Assembly: GCA_021775095.1 (NCBI GenBank)
Contig: JAJFII010000103.1
Span: 1-64,000 of the forward strand
Direction of reading: 5' to 3'
DNA length: 64,000 bases
Origin: Rhodospirillales bacterium
GTDB lineage: Bacteria > Pseudomonadota > Alphaproteobacteria > Rhodospirillales > Casp-alpha2
Below the pieces are notes generated by a model that worked only from the letters and a program-made list of their open reading frames with translations, did no database searches and was not told where the DNA came from. This document shows positions 37,846 through 47,230 of this stretch, in pieces. Each line of letters begins with the position of its first letter. Position 1 is the stretch's first letter. Both the position numbers and the translations under genes were made by a program.

Positions 37846-37862
37846 TTAGGTCCTGACCCTAA
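37846..37862. repeat. GGTCCTGACC inverted repeat, copy 3
   Basis: TTAGGTCCTGACCCTAA: the same core as at 15797 and 36380, here lacking one G in the left arm. It lies in the non-coding stretch upstream of the 38-46 kb operon. Confidence 0.55.
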
Positions 37863-37972
37863 TTGTTGTGGAATTCACGACTAACCGAGCCTGGAAATTT
37901 ATTCCGGCGACGCCATGGATCATGTTAAAATGTCGATGACGGTAAAAGGACCGATGTCGAAGGCCGATATCC

Positions 37973-38776
37973 ATGGGGAAACGGGAACGGATCGGGCGCA
38001 CCGTCCTGGCGATAATTGCCTGGATGTTTGTTGCCCTTATATCAATGGAGCCGCGCGCCCAATTGTCTGACGAGGGCGCGCGCACCCTCGTCGCAGCCCG
38101 TCAACACAACGCCCTTCTTGCGCGTCTCGACAAGCTGGAACCGCTGTATTTATCTGACCGCGACAACAAAAAGACGCTCCGTGATCTGGTGACCACTTAT
38201 GTTGCGCTCCTCGGTTTCGACCAGGGAACCGATTTCGGCTCAAACCTGTTCCTACTTGCTTCCATGCGTCTCGACGCGTTGACAACCATCAGCGGGACCG
38301 CAGATGCGCTACTGATAGCACGATTGCGGGCTCTGCTTTTTTTTCATCTCAAGGCCTTTCCCATGGCTGTCGAAGCGCTTGTCGGTACCGACAGCGCACC
38401 AGATATGATCATCCTTAGACACCTGCTTCGAGAAATCGGTCAGGATAGGTTTCGCGAAATCAAAGGGTTTCGACGTGGTGAAATTGCGGTTCGTGTATTT
38501 GAAAGTTTGGCGGAACAACCCGATGCACCTGGGTTCCTGTGGCCGGTCGAACATTACATTGTGACGACCCAGGGTAATACCCTGCCACACCGGGTGTCGT
38601 CGTTTTCACTGGTCCGCCAAGGCACCCCATCGACCGGACGTTATTATCTTTATTTCAACAACCTGAACCGAAGTGGCATGACCGCCCTCTATGGCACGCG
38701 ACGTCCGCCGCGCCATGTTGTTCGAAATGAGGTGATGAGAACACTGCAGACCTTTATGGCGCCAAAATCACAATGA
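37973..38776 (+). CDS. 267-aa exported protein, first gene of the 38-46 kb operon
   Basis: An N-terminal hydrophobic segment (about residues 8-25, 'RTVLAIIAWMFVALISM') acts as signal or anchor. The rest is soluble with a helical centre ('LLLARLDKLEP'-like pattern, 'LLIARLRALLFFHLKAFP') and a more beta-rich end ('RYYLYFNNLNRSG'). No family is recognised. Its stop overlaps the start of the 1081-aa gene (ATGA), so the two are coupled. The context of four exported proteins in a row suggests a periplasmic or envelope assembly (inference). Confidence 0.82.
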   Translation: MGKRERIGRTVLAIIAWMFVALISMEPRAQLSDEGARTLVAARQHNALLARLDKLEPLYLSDRDNKKTLRDLVTTYVALLGFDQGTDFGSNLFLLASMRLDALTTISGTADALLIARLRALLFFHLKAFPMAVEALVGTDSAPDMIILRHLLREIGQDRFREIKGFRRGEIAVRVFESLAEQPDAPGFLWPVEHYIVTTQGNTLPHRVSSFSLVRQGTPSTGRYYLYFNNLNRSGMTALYGTRRPPRHVVRNEVMRTLQTFMAPKSQ

Positions 38777-41700
38777 AGACCTTATGGCTTATTTCGCGCC
38801 ACGCCAACGGACGAAAACTCCGCTTTCGGATCGTCGAACTCATTGGCTCGATTTTTGTTTTGTTCGCCCTAACCTCCTTAACCCCGTCAATTGTTACCGA
38901 AGCGGCAGAGAGTACGACGGCGGATATGACAAGAGATTCCTCCGCCGGTGCATCGTGGACCGTTTGCACGCCGCCCGGATCCTGCGACGGAAGCGCGGCA
39001 CCGGAATCGGTTGAAAACCAACCGCCTTGGGAAGAGGTCCCGCCGACAGCGAAAGATACGCCAGAATCGCTACCGAAGCCGATTGGTGAGGACGCGGCCC
39101 TGGAACCACCTGTTGATATCATTCCCATGCCGGCACCGGTTATTGACGCCATTCAAACCGGTGACCTGGCGACACTGGAAGATATTCGGGATCACGCGAT
39201 CCGCGAAGCCGGTAACGCCCATACGGCGGCGACGCGGGATCTTTACCATCGGGCCGGGCAGCAAGCCCTGGAAGAAATAAAGCGACGCGATGTGGCAAAA
39301 GAATCCTCTCCGGGTAATCTCGCAACGGCGGGTGCCCAACAAGTGCAGAACAAGGTAAATGTCACCTGTCCTGGCATTTCAGCCTGTGCGCAGTTGATGG
39401 CCGTTTACGCCAATTCTCCAGACAGCAGCACGCCGGCGGACCGGGCAATTGAGAAGGGACGGACCAGCTTTGGCGGCGGTCAAATCCATGAGGCAATCGT
39501 CTACGGCGAAAAAAGTTTTATTGGAAATCTGTTTTTTGAAAAGGAAGATGGCAAAGAAAAAATCACCCGGGCGGCCGACCCATCGGCTTTTGTTGGTGCC
39601 GATGGCGGAATTGGCAGCACCAGGATCGACATATTGCCAGCAGAAATCGGGCCGGCGGGACCGGTCCTCGACGACGACCTGATCAAAGGTGTGCGAATGC
39701 GCTTTGGCAAAAAGGCGCTGCGTTCAGCGATCGCTTTCGGATTTGATACGACCGAGGTTGAGAACAGGTTACTGGCGGCAAAAAACGCCGAAGAATATAT
39801 GGCTGCGGCCTCCTGGGCCAACGATGAAGCGGTGCGGCGTATCCTCGCAGCACGGACACGGCGAGACCTCGATAGGGTTACGATCATATCGCTGGCGGAA
39901 CTCACCAAGGCGGCGGAAACCTATAGGGACAAATGGGACAAACTACCCGAGCACCTTCGGTTCCCGGGATCAATGCGACGGATCCACGGTTATATCATTG
40001 ACAGAAAAGCCGGGGACATCCGGATCATTGGTGACAGTGCGGGCGACGGCGCGGCCGTTGCCATCGACGAATTGATCATCGGTATTGCCGCGATCTGGAA
40101 ACGCGGTGCGGAACCTCTGGTCTCCCTCGATCCGGAACTTGAAAATCTCGGTGGCCCACAATTTGTTCGTGTTCAAGGTGTGCCGAAAAACAGCCGTTTC
40201 GCTAAAATCATGCTCGATGCCGATTATAAAATGAAACGGATTGCGCTTGGCGAGGAGGCGGTTTCCATCGTTGGCTTTGAAAGCAAAAAAAACTTGTTCA
40301 GCGCCGAAGATATCGGCGGCACCTCCCGATTCTGGTTGACGCCAGCGCGCCTGCAATCCGCAAGTATCCTGACATCACCTGACGGGCGTGTTTATGTATT
40401 CGACGGGGCGATGCGCCTCTTGACAGAAGAACTTGCGACCAGCACGGGTGTCATCCGCGGCACCGGGCGACGTATCGTGAATGACGAGCGTGTCGCCAAC
40501 GGTTTTACAATTCATATGACGGAATTCGAAAACAAATTCCCAATTTTCAGGCGGTTACACGCGCTCATGGATATCAGCCTGATGGCATCGTTGTGGCGAA
40601 CAACAAATCTCAAATTACCGGTGATCGAAACCTTCATCACGCTTCCCGTTTCCGATGTGCAGGTGCCAGAGTCCTACCCCGGCCTCAGTGTATCGATGGG
40701 TCAGCCAAACGGTGAAAGGGCGGTCGTGCTACAAGGTGGTGCGACAATGAAGATTGCGTTGCCAGACGATGCGGTGCTCCCTGTAGATGACGCGGCACTT
40801 GCCCGCCTTGTTAAAAAATCACCATCGGCAGGCGTCAGCCGTAGCCTGACGAACAGCGGGCTGTTTTTGCTTACGCCGCAAAATAAGGCGACGGACTCGA
40901 TCGAAGTTAAGATAGCCCAAGCCATGCGGGTTGCGATCTCCGGAAATCCCGAGCAGGCGTTTGTCGCAATCAATAGCATCGTCGAAGAAAACCCGGGTTC
41001 CGAATTGGCAGTCGCCGTTCGGGCCGAAATCGAAATTCGCTTGGGCCTTTTTCGGTTGGCGGAACGTGACCTTATTCGATTTACGGTGTTCTCCGCTGAC
41101 GGTGATGCGACCCGGATCGCCCTGGCCCGGCTTGCCATAAAAGAAGGCAAATTTTTGGTTGTTGATACCCTGTCGGAGGACGACAGGCGGGTTCTCTCAC
41201 AAGTTTTTTTTCTCGAAGCTCTGGCACTTCGCCGTACAAACGCCAAATTCTCAGAAATTCTTACAGCGATCAATCTGACTATCCGGTTAGAACCGGAAGC
41301 CGCACGCGGTTATGCCTTGCGTTCGCTTGTCCGTTCGGACGTGTCCCAATATGACGAAGCCATCGCAGATATCGAACATGCCATCACTTACGATGCGGCA
41401 GACCTCAAACTCAAATTTTTAAAAATGAAATACCTAATTGAAACGGAAAAGTGGCAGCACTTACTCGATTTTGTCGACCCCCTTGTCGCCGCTAACCCAG
41501 AAAACGCCAAACTATTGGCTTGGCGTGCAATGGCGCGTTTCGGATTAACGCCCTGGGATTCCGATGAAGCCTATCGGGATATAAACAAGGCGGTGCGGGG
41601 CGACAAGCAAGACCCGGTAATTTACGTGTTGCGGGCGCGCATACGCCTCGGGGAGGGGGATCGTATTGGTGCCGCGAATGATATGGAGCGCGCCATAGCG

Positions 41701-42018
41701 CTGGCACCGAACCGGGTCGAAATGCATATGGATAAGGTAAAGATTACCAAAGATATAAGGGATGCTGAACGACTTTTGAAATTGGCCCCCGGCAACCCGA
41801 AAGCAACTCTTTTGTATGCAGTCAGCCTGATCGAGAAAGGTTTGCCCTCTGTCGCCCTGCCGTTGGTTTACAAGATACTCGAAGACCTAGCAGAAATCGG
41901 ATATAATAAAAAAGCCATAGTGGAGGTTCGCAATCTGGCCCAGTTGCGTCAAATTTGCGCAAGGCCCTACGAGCGTTTTAGAAACCGGCCGCGGGCTGCT
42001 GGTGGTTGCGCCGACTAA
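38773..42018 (+). CDS. 1081-aa exported TPR protein with a DUF1598-like central region
   Basis: A hydrophobic segment at about residues 22-42 serves as signal or anchor, followed by a Pro/acidic linker. The central part (about 280-650) includes 'GAGG'-free alpha/beta sequence with 'VQGVPKNSRFAKIMLDADYK', which recalls the 'VPxxSRFAxVhVEADYRMK' pattern I associate with DUF1598 proteins; tentative. The C-terminal third (about 700-1060) is built of tetratricopeptide-type helices ('LAVAVRAEIEIRLGLFRLAE', 'ARGYALRSLVRSDVSQYDEA', 'DPVIYVLRARIRLGEGD'). Such proteins usually scaffold complexes. ATGA-coupled to the gene before it; the next gene starts at or just after its stop. Function unknown. Confidence 0.85.
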   Translation: MKTLWLISRHANGRKLRFRIVELIGSIFVLFALTSLTPSIVTEAAESTTADMTRDSSAGASWTVCTPPGSCDGSAAPESVENQPPWEEVPPTAKDTPESLPKPIGEDAALEPPVDIIPMPAPVIDAIQTGDLATLEDIRDHAIREAGNAHTAATRDLYHRAGQQALEEIKRRDVAKESSPGNLATAGAQQVQNKVNVTCPGISACAQLMAVYANSPDSSTPADRAIEKGRTSFGGGQIHEAIVYGEKSFIGNLFFEKEDGKEKITRAADPSAFVGADGGIGSTRIDILPAEIGPAGPVLDDDLIKGVRMRFGKKALRSAIAFGFDTTEVENRLLAAKNAEEYMAAASWANDEAVRRILAARTRRDLDRVTIISLAELTKAAETYRDKWDKLPEHLRFPGSMRRIHGYIIDRKAGDIRIIGDSAGDGAAVAIDELIIGIAAIWKRGAEPLVSLDPELENLGGPQFVRVQGVPKNSRFAKIMLDADYKMKRIALGEEAVSIVGFESKKNLFSAEDIGGTSRFWLTPARLQSASILTSPDGRVYVFDGAMRLLTEELATSTGVIRGTGRRIVNDERVANGFTIHMTEFENKFPIFRRLHALMDISLMASLWRTTNLKLPVIETFITLPVSDVQVPESYPGLSVSMGQPNGERAVVLQGGATMKIALPDDAVLPVDDAALARLVKKSPSAGVSRSLTNSGLFLLTPQNKATDSIEVKIAQAMRVAISGNPEQAFVAINSIVEENPGSELAVAVRAEIEIRLGLFRLAERDLIRFTVFSADGDATRIALARLAIKEGKFLVVDTLSEDDRRVLSQVFFLEALALRRTNAKFSEILTAINLTIRLEPEAARGYALRSLVRSDVSQYDEAIADIEHAITYDAADLKLKFLKMKYLIETEKWQHLLDFVDPLVAANPENAKLLAWRAMARFGLTPWDSDEAYRDINKAVRGDKQDPVIYVLRARIRLGEGDRIGAANDMERAIALAPNRVEMHMDKVKITKDIRDAERLLKLAPGNPKATLLYAVSLIEKGLPSVALPLVYKILEDLAEIGYNKKAIVEVRNLAQLRQICARPYERFRNRPRAAGGCAD

Positions 42019-42071
42019 TGGCGTCCCAATGGAGATCAGCAAATGGAGATCTGATAGTGTTAATCGCACAT

Positions 42072-44141
42072 ATGATCCTTCGCTTTTCCTTTTTATTTTG
42101 TTATTTGGCCTTTGTCGCTGTCCCATCGGTTAAGGCAGCACCGCCCTCCACCCTATGGGAAAAGACCTTCGGCGGTCCGCAGTTCGATGTGGCGGCTTCC
42201 GCCGTCGCCTTACGGGACGGGGGCCTTGTAATAGCCGGTCGGACCACGTCGCAAGGTGCGGGAAACTGGGATGGTTGGCTCCTGCACCTGGACTCGGACG
42301 GTGAAGTTGTCTGGGATCGGACCTATGGTAACCTCCATGACAACCTGTTTTCGGATGTCGCCAAATTATCTGACGGTGGTTTTGTCATTGTCGGAACCAC
42401 CGTTGATCGCGATACCTTGCAGGTTAAAGGCTGGATCCTGCGAACCGACCCAATTGGTGATGTGATCTGGGAAAAAAAAGTAGGTGACGGCTTTGCGATG
42501 TTGAATGGCATCGCCGTTTTTCCCGACGGCGGCATGGTGGCCGTCGGCTCGAAGTTAATCGGAAACCTGAAGTCCGACGCTTGGGTTTTGAGGATGAGCA
42601 GCGACGGAAAAGTGTTATGGCATGAGACACTTGGAATGATTTCCGACGACGAGGCTGCTGACGCCGTGGCAATTGTAAATAACAGTCAGATCGTCATTGC
42701 GGTGAATTCACTTACTTACGAGGGTGAAACAGAAAGCAGGATCTACCGTTTGCATCCGACCGGCACGCTTAAGTGGGACCACAGATTTGTTGGCGACAAT
42801 GAACTCCGGCAAATATCAGCATTGACAGGTTTGCAAGACCACACCATAGCGGCAGGTTTGGGATTGACCGATAAAAACGACGCAGAGGCGAGGGTAACAC
42901 GCATAGATGGTGAAGGTGGAATCCGTTGGCGTCAGGTCTATGGTTCCCGTGAGCAGGTCAGCGCAATATCCAGTGTTCAGGGGGGGCGGGGATTTTTTGT
43001 TGTTGGCACCAAAGCACCGGATCCCTGGTTGGCACGATTGGATGCAGCAGGAGATGTCGCCTGGGAAATAACCTTTCCGCTGGGCAAAACCACCAAAGCA
43101 AAAACCGCTGTGGGTTTCGTCGATGGCACCTTTGCGGTCATTGGCAATCAATATCACGAAAAACCCAACAGGCGCGACCTATGGGTCGCCCGCATCAATA
43201 AAGACCCGCTTCTGATCGCCCGACAACTTCAGGCCCGAGCCGTCCCAGTTGTTGAGAATATTAAGAAAATCGATACCCCGGGGGAAATTGCTGCCAATGA
43301 CGCACGATTGCTCGGCGAACCCCATGGAAATGCTAAAATCGTTGGCACCCTTCGCCCGGGTCTCGAGGTTCGTATCGCCGGTATTTTGCCGACCGGATGG
43401 GTATTGATAACTGAGCAAGGCGTGCCCATCGGCTACACCTATCGCAATGTCTTTTCAGCGGAAACCCTGGTCGCCCTTGGTTTCGATAAACCGGTCGGCG
43501 CCGTCCAGAGCCAACCTACCACCGACCCGATTACCGCTACCGCTATTAACGACGCCTTGCCGAAAAGGATCGCTGACGCCCTGGTTGAGCAGTTCGCCCT
43601 GGAACAGGAACTATTGGCAGCGATGGTGCGTAGCGAACCCGCCAGGAAACATTACCGTATGGCCATTGGTCAAACGGGCCCGGAACTGAATGACCGCCAG
43701 CTAATAAATCTGATCAGTAAATACCGCCCTGATCGGACAGATATTCTACGCACTATGGGTGAGCGTCGCGCCGCCAACATTGATTTGCAAATCACAAACT
43801 TTGTATTGCCCCGGTTTTGGGAAATTGCCGAAGGCAACGAGCAGATCGACCCGAATAGTCCCTTTCTCGGTTTTCTTTTTCAGACGGTCGCGGTTGACGA
43901 TGAAGGAGTCATTGCCTTATGCGCTCGTCCGGCAACCTATACGTCCGGGTATCGCCAGACGTTTTTGTTCGCCGTCCGCCAGGAAGGTTCAGGCCGGTTA
44001 GCACTGGTCGGCTCCTACAGCAACGATATCGCCGGTCATTGCGTCGAGAATTGGCCGACCGGTGCGGATTTTGACGGATGGCAGCCGATCGAAATCGAAC
44101 GCCCTGTCAGGCGACAGCCGTTTTTTGGTGGCACCCAATGA
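42072..44141 (+). CDS. Exported beta-propeller protein with SH3-like and 'CARPATY' domains
   Basis: 689 aa from the ATG at 42072 (MILRFSFLFCYLAFVAVPSV), which begins a signal peptide; the frame is open back to 42006. Residues about 25-380 are propeller blades of the type 'GDGGLVIAGRT..WDGWLLHLDSDGEVVWDRTYG', repeated about seven times. Residues about 400-470 look like a bacterial SH3 domain ('DARLLGEPHGNAKIVGTL'). The last ~170 residues are a domain with 'YRPDRTDIL', Cys617 in 'ALCARPATY' and Cys657 in 'HCVENWP', which recurs twice in the next gene's product. The stop overlaps the next start (ATGA). Role unknown; probably a periplasmic interaction protein. Confidence 0.85.
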   Translation: MILRFSFLFCYLAFVAVPSVKAAPPSTLWEKTFGGPQFDVAASAVALRDGGLVIAGRTTSQGAGNWDGWLLHLDSDGEVVWDRTYGNLHDNLFSDVAKLSDGGFVIVGTTVDRDTLQVKGWILRTDPIGDVIWEKKVGDGFAMLNGIAVFPDGGMVAVGSKLIGNLKSDAWVLRMSSDGKVLWHETLGMISDDEAADAVAIVNNSQIVIAVNSLTYEGETESRIYRLHPTGTLKWDHRFVGDNELRQISALTGLQDHTIAAGLGLTDKNDAEARVTRIDGEGGIRWRQVYGSREQVSAISSVQGGRGFFVVGTKAPDPWLARLDAAGDVAWEITFPLGKTTKAKTAVGFVDGTFAVIGNQYHEKPNRRDLWVARINKDPLLIARQLQARAVPVVENIKKIDTPGEIAANDARLLGEPHGNAKIVGTLRPGLEVRIAGILPTGWVLITEQGVPIGYTYRNVFSAETLVALGFDKPVGAVQSQPTTDPITATAINDALPKRIADALVEQFALEQELLAAMVRSEPARKHYRMAIGQTGPELNDRQLINLISKYRPDRTDILRTMGERRAANIDLQITNFVLPRFWEIAEGNEQIDPNSPFLGFLFQTVAVDDEGVIALCARPATYTSGYRQTFLFAVRQEGSGRLALVGSYSNDIAGHCVENWPTGADFDGWQPIEIERPVRRQPFFGGTQ

Positions 44142-46048
44142 TAGCCGTTCATCGCCACCGATACCGCTCGGGAAAGGGACGAAAATGCCTAAGTATTGTG
44201 GTCGCGGTGTTCGTTGTTGCGGGATCACTATTTGGAAAATCCGCACTGGCACAATCGTCTGGCCAACACCCCGATGTCGATGACGTAATCGGCCAGCAGG
44301 CGGCGGACGCACTGGTTGAGATGTTTGATGCGTTATTTGCTGTGCGCGATCACATAAAACGTATGGGTCCAATGGCCCGGGACTATTATCGCGGCGATCC
44401 CAAAAACCTGGATGCTTTCATCAAAGGCGGTCAACCGGATCGAACCTCTGCGGATCATTTGAAATTTGTCTCGACCTACCGCTCCGACCGGCTCGATGTG
44501 CAATTGGTCCATGCCGCCATGGCCGGTTTGAATAGAGCGGGTTCAAGAACCAAACTTTTTTCTTTTCGCTTCGCTGTCACCGGTTTGAGCCAAATCATAG
44601 ATGCCTCTTTGCAGTTGGCTAAAAAACTCTCGGGCCGGGATGGGTTCTGGATCGCCGATGTTTCCGGCCTTAACCGTTTTCTTGATCACGGAGCAGCCAT
44701 TAACCTTCTGGATTTAAAAATTGCACAGGCCGATTTATCTCCGCTGGGAAACTCCGCGTTTCTTGTACCACCATTGGGTCCCTATAAACCCCATTATGGA
44801 TACGGTTTCAAAGTTCTGCCGAGCGGGCAAAATTCATTCCCCGGGCCGGCGGCAACAATCGATACCGGTGGTCCGGTCTTGGCAACGGCGCTTGTGCTCT
44901 GTGCCCAACCCACCAACGAACTGGACGACGCGACCTTACTCCTGAGGGTCGAAGTGGCAGCGACCGGCAAACGAACCCAAGAGTTCCTGGGCAAAGAGGG
45001 CGGCGTTAAATGTCCTGAAAACTGGCCGGTCAATCCAGAGGGCGTTGGCTGGTCCCGATTGGTGCTGGACGTCGGGCCGCCGCGCCGCGCGTCGGGCTTA
45101 TACCAGGATCCGGCACTCGGCATGAAAATCGCTAATCGGATCATTGGACTGGCACAGTCCGTCAGCGACGAAGGGGCCAAAGGAACGGTCGCCAACGCCA
45201 ATGCCTTCCTTCGACCCGGTCTCGAAAACATTTCCAAACTTCTGGGGGATTATTACGATCTTGATGGATTTGCTGCCAGCCGTGCGGCACGCGATCAGGT
45301 TATCATTGAAGAGCTCGTCAGGCGCTTCAGACCCGACCGCCTGGACCTGTTTCATCATTTTATGGAATTTCGTGAGCGGGCTTCCAACTTAAATTTTGAT
45401 ATTCCCTTTGCCATGGAACAGCTGTTCAATATCAACCTTGTAAATTCCAAGGTACAGGGCTGGAGCGGCCTATGGGCTAAGGATATTTCAGGCTTGTTCA
45501 GGATTCTATCGGACGGTCACCCGATCGCACAAACCGATAGTTTTTCCTTGGCTATGACGGCAGCGGACGAGGCACCTTTGGGCCCACATCCGGGACTGGC
45601 ACCGCCGGCCGAAGAGAAAAATCTGCCCTATGACGGGTATTTATTTTCGGTCATGGGAACGGGCGACACCGCCAGCATGGGCGAAACGACAATTTTTGCC
45701 GATTTAGGTCCAGGGATCCTTGCCGGTTCATCGGTTGCCTATTGCGCCCGCCCGGCGACCTACCTGGCCGGGGCACGGATGACAATGATTTTTCGCGGCT
45801 ATCGGGGAACCGTCGGTCGGTTGCCCATCGTCGAGATGGATGCGTCAAAAGATCTTTTTGTTAAGGATCTTAACGGAAAGTGTGTGACTGAATGGCCAAA
45901 AAATCCCGCATCCGAGGGTTGGATGGCGATCTATCCCGCCCGTCTTAATTCGAAACCCGGTGGGTCGCACAATTATTATTCGTCCTATAACGATTTTCCG
46001 AACGTAAAATCGGGCGAAACCTTTCCGTGGATATCGCCACTGCAATAG
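44138..46048 (+). CDS. Exported protein with two tandem 'CARPATY' domains
   Basis: 636 aa from the ATG at 44138, chosen because it overlaps the previous stop (ATGA) and leads into a signal peptide ('CLSIVVAVFVVAGSLFG', cleaved near ALAQ). Two copies of about 290 residues make up the mature protein. Each has a helical part with R(P/S)DRLD, a middle block (WIADVSGLNRFL and WAKDISGLFRIL), and a beta part with two Cys: Cys255 (LCAQP) with Cys292 (CPENWP), and Cys536 (YCARPATY) with Cys582 (CVTEWP). The third copy is in the preceding gene. No known family is recognised. The Cys pairs could form disulfides in the periplasm. Last gene of the operon. Confidence 0.87.
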   Translation: MIAVHRHRYRSGKGRKCLSIVVAVFVVAGSLFGKSALAQSSGQHPDVDDVIGQQAADALVEMFDALFAVRDHIKRMGPMARDYYRGDPKNLDAFIKGGQPDRTSADHLKFVSTYRSDRLDVQLVHAAMAGLNRAGSRTKLFSFRFAVTGLSQIIDASLQLAKKLSGRDGFWIADVSGLNRFLDHGAAINLLDLKIAQADLSPLGNSAFLVPPLGPYKPHYGYGFKVLPSGQNSFPGPAATIDTGGPVLATALVLCAQPTNELDDATLLLRVEVAATGKRTQEFLGKEGGVKCPENWPVNPEGVGWSRLVLDVGPPRRASGLYQDPALGMKIANRIIGLAQSVSDEGAKGTVANANAFLRPGLENISKLLGDYYDLDGFAASRAARDQVIIEELVRRFRPDRLDLFHHFMEFRERASNLNFDIPFAMEQLFNINLVNSKVQGWSGLWAKDISGLFRILSDGHPIAQTDSFSLAMTAADEAPLGPHPGLAPPAEEKNLPYDGYLFSVMGTGDTASMGETTIFADLGPGILAGSSVAYCARPATYLAGARMTMIFRGYRGTVGRLPIVEMDASKDLFVKDLNGKCVTEWPKNPASEGWMAIYPARLNSKPGGSHNYYSSYNDFPNVKSGETFPWISPLQ

Positions 46049-46076
46049 ACCTCCGAATTCCTCCAAAAAAAAGTTT

Positions 46077-47189
46077 CTACGGCAAGCCAGCACTCAGTCC
46101 CTGAACATAATTTAGGGCGTCACGTGCCGCCAGGTTGGCTGGTTCCGTACGGCGAATTTCCTCAAGAAAACGTAGGCTGTTATCTATATTTCCTTCACCG
46201 TACTCCAGAGAATCCAGGATCAGATCGGCTTTACTGCGATCCTTAAATTGACCGCGACGATCGACATTCAAGAAGGGCCGCCCGACCTCGATCCACTGCA
46301 GCATTTGCTCAATGACTTTTATGTCTTCGGCATTTCCGCCGTCCGATAGGGCCTGCTGGGCGCGCCGCAGGGCCGGTTCGGCTGCTGCGGTATCGCCTTT
46401 GTCGATCAGGTGCAAACCGAGTTTCCAGGCGATGCGGCCGGCAGCTCTGCGGCGCCGTTCGGCGATGCTCGTCGCCGTCGAGCTGGCGGCGTCCCGCAAC
46501 ACCTGTTCCGCTTTCAACTGCCCCGAATAGGTCAGGGCCTGGCGCAATTGTCGGTCATTTGGCGCGTTGATGACGGCTTTTTCCAGAATACCTACGGCGC
46601 CCGCGTAGGCTCCGTGACCGACATAATATCCGGCCAGAACAGCGGCGTCGGCAACCGCCTTGCTGGCGATTTCCGGGTCATCGGGGTTGACCGCGTCGGC
46701 AGCCAGGGGGCCGGCTCTCTTGCGTTCTGGTTGGACCTGGCTGGCCAGCCGCGTCAAAGCCGGGCCGACGTCATCATCGAGCAACTGCCGCAGGGCGGAG
46801 TCTTTTGCCGGTTTGTTTTCCCCGTAAAAAAGAGTGGAGATTGCCTCCGCGTATCTGCCCGCTTCGGCTGCCAGCGCACCAACGTGGATATTTCCACGCA
46901 ACAACAGCGTTGCTTGTCCGGCAGCAGCCCGAAGGCGGTCGCCCAGGGTAAACGCCGCGCCGGTGCGGGCCTCCCATTCGTCGGTGCCGAGGCGAAATTG
47001 TTGGCATTGATTATTTGCGCGGTCATATCCGGCGTTGCACACACAAGTCATGCGGAATCCGGTCCCTGCCGCCTGCCGGGCAATTTCATGGGCATTGGCT
47101 CCACAGGACTGGGCACCGGCCTCAACAGCAGATAACAAAATAACCGTCACTAATATACAGGTTGTCACCGGTCGGCGCGAAATGTTCAT
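46077..47189 (-). CDS. Exported TPR-like protein
   Basis: 370 aa from the ATG at 47189 (MNISRRPVTTCILVTVILLSA), which starts a signal peptide; a TTG at 47234 overlapping the previous stop is possible. After the signal come four Cys (CGANAHE...CVCNAGY...CQQ), a small Cys motif. The rest is helical with Ala-rich tetratricopeptide-like repeats ('LAAEAGRYAEAISTLFYG', 'GHGAYAGAVGILEKAVINAP', 'LGLHLIDKGDTAAAEPALRRAQ'). It follows the MORN gene by about 40 bp on the same strand. It is convergent with the 38-46 kb operon, 28 bp from its end, and may belong to the same functional group. Confidence 0.82.
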   Translation of the reverse strand: MNISRRPVTTCILVTVILLSAVEAGAQSCGANAHEIARQAAGTGFRMTCVCNAGYDRANNQCQQFRLGTDEWEARTGAAFTLGDRLRAAAGQATLLLRGNIHVGALAAEAGRYAEAISTLFYGENKPAKDSALRQLLDDDVGPALTRLASQVQPERKRAGPLAADAVNPDDPEIASKAVADAAVLAGYYVGHGAYAGAVGILEKAVINAPNDRQLRQALTYSGQLKAEQVLRDAASSTATSIAERRRRAAGRIAWKLGLHLIDKGDTAAAEPALRRAQQALSDGGNAEDIKVIEQMLQWIEVGRPFLNVDRRGQFKDRSKADLILDSLEYGEGNIDNSLRFLEEIRRTEPANLAARDALNYVQGLSAGLP

Positions 47190-47230
47190 CCTATTCCATC
47201 TCTTCCCGCAAAATTGGTAATAGTTACCGC

